This document shows, one piece after another, positions 8,343 to 17,239 of a stretch of 64,000 bases of DNA. Source of the DNA: a bacterium (GTDB lineage: Bacteria > Myxococcota_A > Bradymonadia > UBA7976 > UBA1532). Below the pieces are notes generated by a model. It was not told the origin of the DNA, made no database searches, and worked only from the letters and a program-made list of their open reading frames with translations. Made by a program: the position numbers and the translations under genes. Positions within the stretch are counted from its first letter, which is position 1. Each line of letters opens with the position of its first letter. The DNA lies in contig JAUHXC010000017.1 of NCBI GenBank assembly GCA_030427205.1, forward strand, positions 124,001 through 188,000. Direction: 5' to 3'.

Positions 8343-11300
8343 ATGAGTAGAGCGAGCGTGGCCCGAGCGATCCTGCTGGCCCTGGTGGCGGGGCTGGCTT
8401 TCGCCGGCTGTGATCCCGGCGGGGGCGGCGATGGCGACGCGGGCATGGTCCGCGACGTAGCGCCCGACGAGGACGGCGGCGAGATCGACATGGCGCCGGA
8501 GCCCGAGCCGGACATGGCCGTGCCGGACATGGCGCCGGACATGGCCGAGCCGGACATGGCGCCGGACATGGCCGAGCCGGATATGGCCGAGCCCGACATG
8601 GCCGCGCCCGACATGGCCCCGGATATGGCGCCGGACATGTTCATCGGCGACCTGGAGCTCGTCGTCGAGAGCCCGCAGGACGGGCAGTTCGTCACCGAGA
8701 ACCCGCTGCCGGTGACCGGCACCACGACCACCTTCGCGGTGGTCATGGTCAACGGGATCGAGGCCGAGTACGGCGAAGGCCTCGACTGGCGCGCCGAGAT
8801 CGAGGCCCCCGAGGGCGAGCTGCAGATCACGGTGACCGCCGTCGGCGGCGCCGGCGCCGAAGAGGTGGAGGAGACCCTCACCGTCACCGTCGATACCATC
8901 GCGCCGACCCTGCGCATCGTCAGCCCGACCGACGGGGCGACCCTGGTGACCGATCCGCAGCCCGAGGGCGCGCCCGATCCGACCATCGAGGTGTGCGTCG
9001 AGGCCGAGATCGGGGCCAACATCGAGGTCATGGGGCAGCCGGTGGCCATCGACGAGGCCGGCGGAGGCTGCGCGCAGGCGCCGCTGCCCCGGATCGCGGC
9101 CAATCGCATCGTGGCCAGCGCCACCGACGAGGCGGGCAACGAGACCCGGGCCGAGGTCTTCGTCAACCGCCGCGAGGGCGTGCGCGACAGCGACGACGAC
9201 GGCGACGGGCTCACCCTCGCCGACGAGGTCGAGCGCTACGGCACCGACCCGAACGCCGCCGACAGCGACGAGGACGGCATCGACGACGGCCCCGAGCTGC
9301 TCGAGTACGGCACCGACCCCCGCAACCGCGACACCGACGACGACGGCCTGACCGACGGGCTCGAGATCAACGAGTACGGCTCGAACCCGCTGGTGGTCGA
9401 TACGGACGGCGGCGGCATCTCCGACGGGCAGGAGATCCAGTTCGGCACCGATCCGGTCGACCCCAGCGACGACCGGGTGCCGCTGCCCATCGACCTCGTC
9501 GACGGCGACGGCTTCGAGTGGGACATCAACCGCCAGGGTGAAGTGGGCGACGGCACCAGCGACGCCTACGACACCGCCCAGCGGCTCTCCTTCGCCGAGA
9601 TCCCCGCTGAAGGGGAGGAGCCGGACTTCGCCGAGTGGCCCGGCGCCGACGGGGCCGCCTTCGAACTGAACGAGCGCCAGCTGCGCATCGGGCCGGTCGA
9701 GGTCGGTGATCTGATCGTCAACCGCAAGATCTACGTGCCCGACGACGACCGCTTCGCGCGCTACCTCGACCTCTTCACCAACCCCAGCGGGCTGCCAGTC
9801 GAGGTGTGGGTGCGCGTCTCGGGCAACATGGGGTCCGACGGCGGCACCGAGCTGGTGGCCAGCAGCGACGACGTCGAGGGCGAGCCGCCGGTGGTCGACG
9901 TGGCCGACGGCTGGTTCGTGACCGACGACGCCGACGCCGGCGGTGATCCGACGGTGGCCCACATCTTCTCCGGCGCCGACGCCCGGCTCGAGCCGGCGGC
10001 CGTCGTCTCCGACGGCGACGACTACAATTACGACTTCCGCATGGCCGTGCCGCCGGGCCGCACGGTGGCGCTGTTGACCTTCGAGGCGCAGAACGCCAAC
10101 CGGGCCGACGCCATCGCCCAGGCCGAGCAGCTGGTGCTGCACCCGATCCAGGCGATCGCGGGCCTCAGCGAGGCCGAGCAGCTGGCGGTGCAGAACTTCC
10201 GCCTGCTCGACGATACCGACGACGACGGCCTGCACGATGGCCGCGAGGTCGAGCTGGGCACCGATCCGGAGAACCCGGACACCGACGGCGACGGCCTCGG
10301 CGACTTCTTCGAGGTGGAGTACGGCTTCGATCCGCTCGCGCCGGGCGACGAGCTGCTCGACCCCGACGAGGACGGCCTGGACAACCTCGCCGAGCAGGCC
10401 GCCGGCACGAACCCCAACTCCGCCGACCCCGACGAGGACGGCCTGAGCGACCCCGAAGAGCTCGAGCTGGGCACCAACCCCAACACCGCCGATACCGACC
10501 GCGACGGCCTGCCCGACGGGGACGAGCTCAACGTCTTCGGCACCGACCCGCTGCTGCCCGATACCGACGGCGGCGGCCGCACCGACCGCGAAGAGCTGGT
10601 CGTCGACCTGACCGATCCGCTCGACCCGGCCGACGATCTGGCCGAGCCGCCGATCGAGCTGTTCGACGGCGCCGGCTTCCGCTGGGACATCGTCGGCGAC
10701 GGCTCGGTGGACTCGGGCACCTTCATCAACGAGTTCGACTCCACCTTCGATCGCGGCGGCGCCCTGGCCATCAACGGGGTGAACGTGCCGGCCCGCGACG
10801 CGGCCCGCCAGCTGCAGGCCGGGCGCGAGATCGTCTTCGGGCCCAGCGACGTCGAGCAGCTGCAGGTCACCCGCCAGGCCTATGTGCCGGCGGACGGGCA
10901 GTTCGCCCGCTTCGTCGACGTGCTCGCCAACCCGACCGAGGAGGCGCTGGTCGTCGACGTGACCTTCACCGTCGACATGGCCGGCTTCTCGACCGAGTTC
11001 GTCGACGACTCCAGCGGCGACGGCGCGCTCGGCGTCGAAGACGACTGGTGGATCGCCTACGACCGCGGCTTCGCCGGCAACGCGCGCCCCGCGCTGGCGG
11101 TCATCCTCTCCGACGAGGACGCCGTCGCCCAGCCGACCCAGGCCCGGCAGTCGTTCAGCCTCTTCGACTGGCACTTCGAAGTCACCGTGCCGCCCGGCGA
11201 AGAGGTGCGGCTGATGCACCTCATCGCGCAGCACGCGCCGGGCGACGCCGAGGCGGCGGCCGCCAACCTCGCCGCGTTGCTCGAGCGCCCCGAGGCGATC

Positions 11301-14300
11301 TTCGCCGGCATCGACCCCTTCGACCGGCTGACCATCGTCAACCTCGACGTGGCGCTCGACACCGACCGCGACGGCCTCGCCGACATCGAGGAAGAGGTGC
11401 TGGGCACCGATCCGGCCAACCCGGACACCGACGGCGACGGGCTGCTCGACGGCTTCGAGGTCGAGTACGGCTTCGACCCGCTCGCCGGCGGCGAAGAGGG
11501 CCTCGATGGGGACGGCGACGGCCTCGACAACCTCGCCGAGCAGGCCTTCGGCAGCGACCCGCTGCGGGCCGACGCCGACGAGGACGGCCTCGACGACGCG
11601 GCCGAGCGCGAGGCGGGCACCGATCCCTTCGCCGCCGATACCGACGACGACGGCCTGACCGACCTGCGGGAGCTCGAGCTGGGCACCGATCCGCTCGACG
11701 CCGACACCGACGACGGCGGCCGGCTGGACGGGCCCGAGATCGAGCTCGACGGCACCGACCCCTTCGATCCGGCCGATGACCTGGTGCCGGTCGACTTCAT
11801 CTTCGATCTGTTCGACGGCGGCGGCTTCGAGTGGGACATCACCAGCGACGGCGCCATCAGCAACGGGACCCGCGACGCCTACGACGGCGGCCTCGATCTG
11901 CAGGTCGGCGGGGTGAACTTCCCGCAGTTCGATCAGGCCTTCCTCGGCTTCGGGGCCCGCGAGGCCAACATCGGCCCGGCCGAGATGGGCGAGCTGGTGG
12001 TCAACCGCCGGATCTACGTGCCCGAAGGGGCGCAGTTCGCCCGCTTCATCGAGGTGTTGACCAACCCGGGGGCCGACGACGTCGAGGTCGAGGTGCGGCT
12101 CACCGGCAACCTGGGGTCGGACGGCAGCACCCAGATCGTCGCCGACAGCGGCGAGAACGGCGGCATCGACGCCGATGACGACTGGTTCATGACCGACGAC
12201 GGCAACCTCGACGGCGGCGACCCGACGATGCTGCACCTCTACTCCGACGACCTCGCGCCGGTGCAGCCCTCGGCCGCGAGCCTCGGCGGCTTCTCGAGCG
12301 ACACCTTCGAGTTCACCTTCCCGGTGGTCGTGCCCGCCGGCGAGACCATCTACGTGATGCACTTCGCCGCGCAGCACGACAACCCGGCGGACGCCGAGGC
12401 CAACCTGGCCGCGATCTTCCCCTTCGGCGAGGTCACCCTGGCCGGCCTGCGGCCCGAAGAGCGCCTGCGGGTGGTCAACTTGCGCCTCGCGCCCGACGAG
12501 GACGGCGACGGCATCCCCGACGAGGACGAGCTGGCGCTGGGCACCGATCCGGCCAACCCGGACACCGACGGCGACGGGCTGCTCGACGGCTACGAGATCG
12601 CCAACGGCTTCGACCCACTCGTCGGCGGCGACGGCGAGGCCGACCCCGACGGCGACGGCCTGAACAACCTGGCCGAGGTCGAGGCGCGCACCGACCCCAA
12701 CGTGGCCGATACCGACGGCGACGGCCTGCTCGACGGCGCCGAGGTCGAGGGCGGGACCTCGCCCCGCAGCCCCGACACCGACGGCGACGGGCTGCTCGAC
12801 GGCGAGGAGATCGAGGTCGGCACCGACCCGCTGCTGGTCGATACCGACGGCGGCGGGGCCAGCGACTTCGACGAGCTGGCGCGCTTCGAGACCGACCCGC
12901 TCGATCCGGATGACGACATCATCGGGGTCGGCTTCCCCCAGACCCTGATCGACGGGGGCGACGGCGAGTGGGACGTCAACAGCGTCGGCGCGGTCGGCGA
13001 CGGCGGCATCGTCGATGGCCAGCAGGACGCCTACGACACCGCGTTCACCCTCAACGTGAACGGCGCGGCCTTCCCCGGCCAGCCCGACGGCGTCCTGCAG
13101 CTCGACGGGCAGCAGCTCTTCGTCGGCCCGGCGGCGCTGGGAGATCTGCGGGTCAGCCGCTTCATCTACGCCTCGCCCGACGCCGCCTTCGTGCGCTACC
13201 TCGAAGCCTTCGAGAACCCCACCGGCGCCGCGATCCGGGCGACGGTCAACATCGGCGGCAACCTGGGGTCGGACGGCAACGCGCTGGTGCTCGAAGACAG
13301 CAGCGGCGACGGCGTGGTCGACGCGACCGACGATTGGTGGACCAGCGACGACAACCCGCCCGAGGAAGACGGCTTCGACCCGGCGCTGCTCTTCGTGGTC
13401 AGCGACGACGAGGCGCCGGTGCAGCCCGAGGCGCTCGACGCGACCCGCGACAATATCGATTACGACTTCGTCATCGACGTGCCGCCGGGCCAGACGGTCT
13501 ACCTGCTGCACTACGCCGCGCAGGCGGTCGACGCGGAGGGCATCAACGCCGCCCGCGACGCGCTGCTCGAGTTCGGCCCCGAGACCCGGGTCGGCCTCAG
13601 CGGCGAGCAGCAGCTGGCCGTCTTGAACCTGGTCGTGGCGCGGGACGGCGACCGCGACCGCCTCACCGACGAGGACGAGCTGGCGCTGGGCACCGACCCG
13701 GCCAACCCGGACACCGACGGCGACGGGCTGCTCGACGGCTTCGAGGTGCGCTTCGGCTTCGACCCGCTCGTCGGCGGTGAGCAGGCCCTCGACGGCGACG
13801 AGGACGGCCTCGACAACCTGGCCGAGCAGGCGGCGGGCAGCCGGCCCGACCGGGCCGACAGCGACGGCGACGGGCTCGACGACGGCGACGAGGTCGAGCG
13901 CGGCACCAGCCCGGTCAGCGTCGACAGCGACGGGGACGGCATCACCGACGGCCAGGAGATCGAGCTGGGCACCGATCCGCTCGACCTCGACAGCGACGGC
14001 GACGGGCTCGACGACGGCGAGGAGCTCGACCTGCGCACCGATCCGCTGCGCGAAGACACCGACGGCGACGGCGCGCTCGATGGCGCCGAGGTGGCGGCGG
14101 GCCTCGACCCGCGCGATCCGGACGACGCGGCGCTCGATCCCGACGAAGACACCGTGCTCTCGGGCGACGAGGCCAACCTCGGCAGCGATCCGTTCGACCC
14201 GGACACCGACGACGACGGGCTCGACGACGGCCTGGAGATCAACGCCCTGGGCACCGATCCCACCGATCCGGACACCGACGGCGGCGGGCGCAGCGACGGC

Positions 14301-15056
14301 GACGAGCAGCTGATCGACTTCACCGATCCGCTCGATCCGACCGACGACGTGCCGGCCACCGACCTGCCCGCCGAGCTGACCGATGGCGCCGGCTTCATCT
14401 GGGACGTGCAGCGCAACGGCAGCCTGACCGACGGCACCGACGACGCCTTCGACGCGCCGACCTTCCTGCTGCAGGTGGGCCTCGACAGCTTCCCCGGCCA
14501 GGACGACGCGTTCACCTCGGACGACGGGCGGGAGATCTTCCTCGGCCCGGCGACGCTGAGCGAGCTCGACGTCAGCCGGCGGATCTATGTGCCGGCCGAT
14601 GGCCAGTTCATCCGCTACCTCGAGGTGTTCGACAACCCGGGCGAGGCCGACGTCGACGTGCAGGTGCGCATCACCGGTGATCTGGGCAGCGACGACGACA
14701 CCGTGGTCATCGGCGACAGCTCGCGCGATCTGATCGTCGGCGCCGACGACGGCTGGTTCGCCACCGACGACGGCGGCATCGGCGACCCGCCCCTGGGCTT
14801 CGCGTGCTACGGGGCCGGCGGCGTGCAGTCGGCGGAGACGGTGACCCTGGCCGAAGACGCCTTCACGTTCGGCTTCGACCTGTCGGTGCCCGCCGGCGAG
14901 CGGGTCATCCTCATGCACTTCGCCGGGCAGTACGCCGACGCCCTCGGGGCCATCGCCGGGGCCGAGGCCCTCGCCGCGCCGGACGACGCGGCGCTGTCGG
15001 GCATCGACGCCGCCGACCGCGCCGACATCGTCAACTTCGCGGTGCCCGCGCCGTGA
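8343..15056 (+). CDS. giant repeat lipoprotein: five tandem DxDGD-repeat plus beta-module units
   Basis: A 2,237-residue lipoprotein with Shine-Dalgarno GAGGAGG upstream of the ATG. Its signal peptide ends in LAFAGC. A PDMA-repeat linker (about residues 40-100) and a short Ig-like region (LELVVESPQDGQFVTENPLP...) follow. Five units then alternate thrombospondin-type-3-like blocks (GTDPxxxDTDGDGLxDG) with a ~200-residue module. The modules begin near bases 9497, 10658, 11809, 12946 and 14366. Each starts xxDGxGFxWDI and has IGPxxxGxLxVxRxIYVP, FxRYLExxxNP, GNLGSDG and VPPGExVxLMHFAAQ. The Asp repeats should bind Ca2+. It is likely a cell-surface stalk or adhesin. No known enzyme domain is visible and the ~200-residue module is not one I can name. 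Confidence 0.85.
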   Translation: MSRASVARAILLALVAGLAFAGCDPGGGGDGDAGMVRDVAPDEDGGEIDMAPEPEPDMAVPDMAPDMAEPDMAPDMAEPDMAEPDMAAPDMAPDMAPDMFIGDLELVVESPQDGQFVTENPLPVTGTTTTFAVVMVNGIEAEYGEGLDWRAEIEAPEGELQITVTAVGGAGAEEVEETLTVTVDTIAPTLRIVSPTDGATLVTDPQPEGAPDPTIEVCVEAEIGANIEVMGQPVAIDEAGGGCAQAPLPRIAANRIVASATDEAGNETRAEVFVNRREGVRDSDDDGDGLTLADEVERYGTDPNAADSDEDGIDDGPELLEYGTDPRNRDTDDDGLTDGLEINEYGSNPLVVDTDGGGISDGQEIQFGTDPVDPSDDRVPLPIDLVDGDGFEWDINRQGEVGDGTSDAYDTAQRLSFAEIPAEGEEPDFAEWPGADGAAFELNERQLRIGPVEVGDLIVNRKIYVPDDDRFARYLDLFTNPSGLPVEVWVRVSGNMGSDGGTELVASSDDVEGEPPVVDVADGWFVTDDADAGGDPTVAHIFSGADARLEPAAVVSDGDDYNYDFRMAVPPGRTVALLTFEAQNANRADAIAQAEQLVLHPIQAIAGLSEAEQLAVQNFRLLDDTDDDGLHDGREVELGTDPENPDTDGDGLGDFFEVEYGFDPLAPGDELLDPDEDGLDNLAEQAAGTNPNSADPDEDGLSDPEELELGTNPNTADTDRDGLPDGDELNVFGTDPLLPDTDGGGRTDREELVVDLTDPLDPADDLAEPPIELFDGAGFRWDIVGDGSVDSGTFINEFDSTFDRGGALAINGVNVPARDAARQLQAGREIVFGPSDVEQLQVTRQAYVPADGQFARFVDVLANPTEEALVVDVTFTVDMAGFSTEFVDDSSGDGALGVEDDWWIAYDRGFAGNARPALAVILSDEDAVAQPTQARQSFSLFDWHFEVTVPPGEEVRLMHLIAQHAPGDAEAAAANLAALLERPEAIFAGIDPFDRLTIVNLDVALDTDRDGLADIEEEVLGTDPANPDTDGDGLLDGFEVEYGFDPLAGGEEGLDGDGDGLDNLAEQAFGSDPLRADADEDGLDDAAEREAGTDPFAADTDDDGLTDLRELELGTDPLDADTDDGGRLDGPEIELDGTDPFDPADDLVPVDFIFDLFDGGGFEWDITSDGAISNGTRDAYDGGLDLQVGGVNFPQFDQAFLGFGAREANIGPAEMGELVVNRRIYVPEGAQFARFIEVLTNPGADDVEVEVRLTGNLGSDGSTQIVADSGENGGIDADDDWFMTDDGNLDGGDPTMLHLYSDDLAPVQPSAASLGGFSSDTFEFTFPVVVPAGETIYVMHFAAQHDNPADAEANLAAIFPFGEVTLAGLRPEERLRVVNLRLAPDEDGDGIPDEDELALGTDPANPDTDGDGLLDGYEIANGFDPLVGGDGEADPDGDGLNNLAEVEARTDPNVADTDGDGLLDGAEVEGGTSPRSPDTDGDGLLDGEEIEVGTDPLLVDTDGGGASDFDELARFETDPLDPDDDIIGVGFPQTLIDGGDGEWDVNSVGAVGDGGIVDGQQDAYDTAFTLNVNGAAFPGQPDGVLQLDGQQLFVGPAALGDLRVSRFIYASPDAAFVRYLEAFENPTGAAIRATVNIGGNLGSDGNALVLEDSSGDGVVDATDDWWTSDDNPPEEDGFDPALLFVVSDDEAPVQPEALDATRDNIDYDFVIDVPPGQTVYLLHYAAQAVDAEGINAARDALLEFGPETRVGLSGEQQLAVLNLVVARDGDRDRLTDEDELALGTDPANPDTDGDGLLDGFEVRFGFDPLVGGEQALDGDEDGLDNLAEQAAGSRPDRADSDGDGLDDGDEVERGTSPVSVDSDGDGITDGQEIELGTDPLDLDSDGDGLDDGEELDLRTDPLREDTDGDGALDGAEVAAGLDPRDPDDAALDPDEDTVLSGDEANLGSDPFDPDTDDDGLDDGLEINALGTDPTDPDTDGGGRSDGDEQLIDFTDPLDPTDDVPATDLPAELTDGAGFIWDVQRNGSLTDGTDDAFDAPTFLLQVGLDSFPGQDDAFTSDDGREIFLGPATLSELDVSRRIYVPADGQFIRYLEVFDNPGEADVDVQVRITGDLGSDDDTVVIGDSSRDLIVGADDGWFATDDGGIGDPPLGFACYGAGGVQSAETVTLAEDAFTFGFDLSVPAGERVILMHFAGQYADALGAIAGAEALAAPDDAALSGIDAADRADIVNFAVPAP

Positions 15057-15064
15057 GCCGCCGT

Positions 15065-15090
15065 GCGGGGGTGGCCGACGTCACCCCCGC
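15065..15090 (+). terminator. G+C-rich hairpin after the giant lipoprotein gene
   Basis: A 9-bp perfect stem GCGGGGGTG / CACCCCCGC with an 8-base loop lies 9 bases after the stop codon. No T-tract follows, so it is either a weak terminator or an mRNA-stabilising hairpin. Confidence 0.45.
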
Positions 15091-15185
15091 CACGCGACGC
15101 GCCTGCGCGATCTCTCCACACGACCCCCTGCACCGTCGGCGCCCGCTGCGGTAGGCTGCTCGACGACCCAGAGCAGGAGGCGCCG

Positions 15186-15803
15186 ATGAAGGTGTTGTTC
15201 GCCCACGGATTCGAAGGGGTGCCCAACGGTCGCAAGGCCCGCTATCTGCGCGACGTCGCGCAGCTGGACGTGGTCGCGCCGCTGATGAACGGCAAGGGCT
15301 GGAGCTTCGAGGATCACATCGCCGTCGTCGAAGAGACCCTGGCCGACGACGGCGACATCGAGCTGCTCGTCGGCTCGAGCATGGGCGCCTTCGCCGTCGC
15401 CGCCGCCGCGGCCCGCCATCGCCAGCGCAAGCTGCAGCTCGTGCTGCTCGCCCCGGCGGTGGGCATCCACCAGGCGTGGATCGAGCAGCTCGGCGAGGAC
15501 GGCATCAAGCTGTGGGCCGAGATGGGCCACCTGCAGTACCACCACCAGGGGGTGGGGCATCACGTCGAGCTGCCGTATCGCCTCTTCACCCAGTGCCGCG
15601 AGAACGCGGACGTCGTCTGCACCCACCCGACGGTGGTGGTGCACGGCCTGCGCGACGACGTGGTGCCGGTCTCGAACGCGCTGGCGCTGGCGCAGCGCTC
15701 GCCCGGCGTGCGCCGGCTCTACGCCGTCGACGACGGTCACCGCCTGCTCGACAGCCTGGCGCTGATCGGCGAGGCCATCACCCTGCTGCGGTCACCGCGA
15801 TGA
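15186..15803 (+). CDS. YqiA/UPF0227-like alpha/beta-hydrolase esterase
   Basis: A small serine hydrolase of 205 residues starting at an ATG preceded by AGGAGG (15176-15181). The first strand and oxyanion motif LFAHGFEG are at residues 4-11. The nucleophile elbow is VGSSMGAFA (about 62-70), an aspartate sits in HGLRDDVVP (~158), and the catalytic histidine is in DDGHRLL (~181). The compact size without a large cap fits the YqiA/UPF0227 type. The natural substrate is unknown. The ATGA overlap with the next gene (15800) makes it first of a three-gene run that ends at 17160. A TAGGCT -10-like hexamer lies about 35 bases upstream. Confidence 0.82.
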   Translation: MKVLFAHGFEGVPNGRKARYLRDVAQLDVVAPLMNGKGWSFEDHIAVVEETLADDGDIELLVGSSMGAFAVAAAAARHRQRKLQLVLLAPAVGIHQAWIEQLGEDGIKLWAEMGHLQYHHQGVGHHVELPYRLFTQCRENADVVCTHPTVVVHGLRDDVVPVSNALALAQRSPGVRRLYAVDDGHRLLDSLALIGEAITLLRSPR

Positions 15804-16819
15804 GAGGCGGCTGCGCGCTGCCGCGCGGTGGGCTCGGCGCTGCGCTGGTCTGCGGTGCTGTGGTCTGCGGCAGCGCCCTGCTCGGCTGCGGGGGCGCGCC
15901 GACCGCGCCCGACATGGGGTCGTCCGGCGAACCGCTCGTCGACGCCGAGACCATCCGCATCGTCGCGCCGCCCGGCGTCGATCGCTGGGAGCCCAGCGGC
16001 GGCGCGCTGCGCGGCGAGCGGCTGTGGGTGGTGCACGACCGCGGCGGTTGGCTGGCGGCCTACGCCCTGCCGCTGAAGGCCGGCCCCAACGCCCCGGTCG
16101 TGGCCCACGCGGTCACCCCCAACGCGGGCCGCGTCAAGTTCGAGGGCCTCGCCCCCGACGGCGAGACGGGGCTCCTGCTGCTCGAGACGATGAAGCGCTC
16201 GGTCTGGCGCTGCGCCGATCCCGAGGCCGGCTGCCCCGAGCTGCAGCGGGTGGACGCCGATACGGCCCTCGATCGCCTCGAGACCTCGGTGCCCAAGCCG
16301 GTCAACTACATCACCTACGAGGCCATCGCCCGGGACGGTGAGCGTCTGTGGATCGGGTCGCGGGGCTACGAGACGCGCGACGGCACGTTCCACCCGTGGG
16401 CCATCGTCGCCGAGCCGGAGGGGCGCCTGACCTACGATGGCAAGCCGTGGATCGTCGACGGCCGGGCCTACGGGCTCAGCGACATGGCCGCCTCCGGGCC
16501 GTGGCTGTGGATGACCTGGAGCCACGAGTCCCCGGGCAGCACCGCCGCCGATGTCGCCGGGCTCGTCGCCCGCGCGCCCATCGGCGACGACGGCCGGCTC
16601 GGGCAGCCGATGCTGTGCCATCAGCTGCCCGGCAAGCCCGAAGGCATCGTGCCCCACGGCGCGACGCTGATCGTGATCTTCGACCAGGACGGCGATCGCA
16701 AAGATCCGTCCGATCCGGCGCGCTACCCGCTCGCGCCCACCGAAGACATCGTGAAGATCCTGCCGGCGACGTGCCCCGATGGCCGGGAGAAACCGCCCGG
16801 CGCGCCGATCGGCGGATGA
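15800..16819 (+). CDS. lipoprotein with a propeller-like repeated structure, function unknown
   Basis: The 339-residue product has a signal peptide ending in lipobox SALLGC (Cys 33). Repeated segments such as LWVVHDRGGWLAAYALP, FEGLAPDGETGLLLLE and RLWIGSRGYETRDG look like blades of a WD/phytase-type propeller. I infer this from pattern only. The start codon overlaps the previous stop (ATGA), and the stop overlaps the next start in the same way, so it belongs to the 15186-17160 operon. I do not recognise a specific family. Confidence 0.75.
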   Translation: MRGGCALPRGGLGAALVCGAVVCGSALLGCGGAPTAPDMGSSGEPLVDAETIRIVAPPGVDRWEPSGGALRGERLWVVHDRGGWLAAYALPLKAGPNAPVVAHAVTPNAGRVKFEGLAPDGETGLLLLETMKRSVWRCADPEAGCPELQRVDADTALDRLETSVPKPVNYITYEAIARDGERLWIGSRGYETRDGTFHPWAIVAEPEGRLTYDGKPWIVDGRAYGLSDMAASGPWLWMTWSHESPGSTAADVAGLVARAPIGDDGRLGQPMLCHQLPGKPEGIVPHGATLIVIFDQDGDRKDPSDPARYPLAPTEDIVKILPATCPDGREKPPGAPIGG

Positions 16820-17160
16820 GCGCGTCGCCTCTCGAACCGCAGGCGGGGGATGTCCTGCGCGTGCCGCTGGCCGATGGCACCGCGGCCCTGGTGCAGGTGA
16901 TCGCCGTCGAGCCGCGGGCGGTGGCGCTGAGCATCGCCGATGTCATCTGGGACTGCGCGCCGGGCGCGCTCGATTGGCAGCACGCGGGCCGCGCGCTGCT
17001 GCATCTGGCGGTCAGGCCCGGCGCCCTCGCCGGCGCCGTGCACGCGGGCCACGCGCCGGTGGCCGCCGAGGCGACCGAGGCCCACGCACGCTGGCGCGCC
17101 GCCCCGCAGGTCACCGCGGCGCCGCTGGCGGTCGTCGTGCAGGCGCTGCTCGCGCCGTGA
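16816..17160 (+). CDS. hypothetical protein
   Basis: The 114-residue product is coupled to the preceding gene by an ATGA overlap. It begins with a small beta-rich part (GDVLRVPLADGTAALVQVIA) reminiscent of immunity-26-like or KOW-like barrels. An Ala/His-rich C-terminus without signal peptide or membrane helix follows. Co-translation with the lipoprotein is the best evidence that it is real. No function can be assigned. Confidence 0.6.
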   Translation: MSASPLEPQAGDVLRVPLADGTAALVQVIAVEPRAVALSIADVIWDCAPGALDWQHAGRALLHLAVRPGALAGAVHAGHAPVAAEATEAHARWRAAPQVTAAPLAVVVQALLAP

Positions 17161-17239
17161 TATCGAGGGCCGGCGCGTACCGCCGCCGACGCGGCCGAGT
17201 CCGGGTGACATCAGCGAAGACGGAGAGGGAGGCAGGGCC

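Noticed and set aside
2085..14918. A 4,277-codon open frame on the minus strand, antisense to the channel and the lipoprotein genes.
   Set aside because: Apart from its last ~390 codons (the glycosyltransferase) it reads as low-complexity Val/Gly/Ala/Arg text complementary to GAC/GGC-rich repeats on the plus strand. It is a by-product of high GC and Asp repeats.
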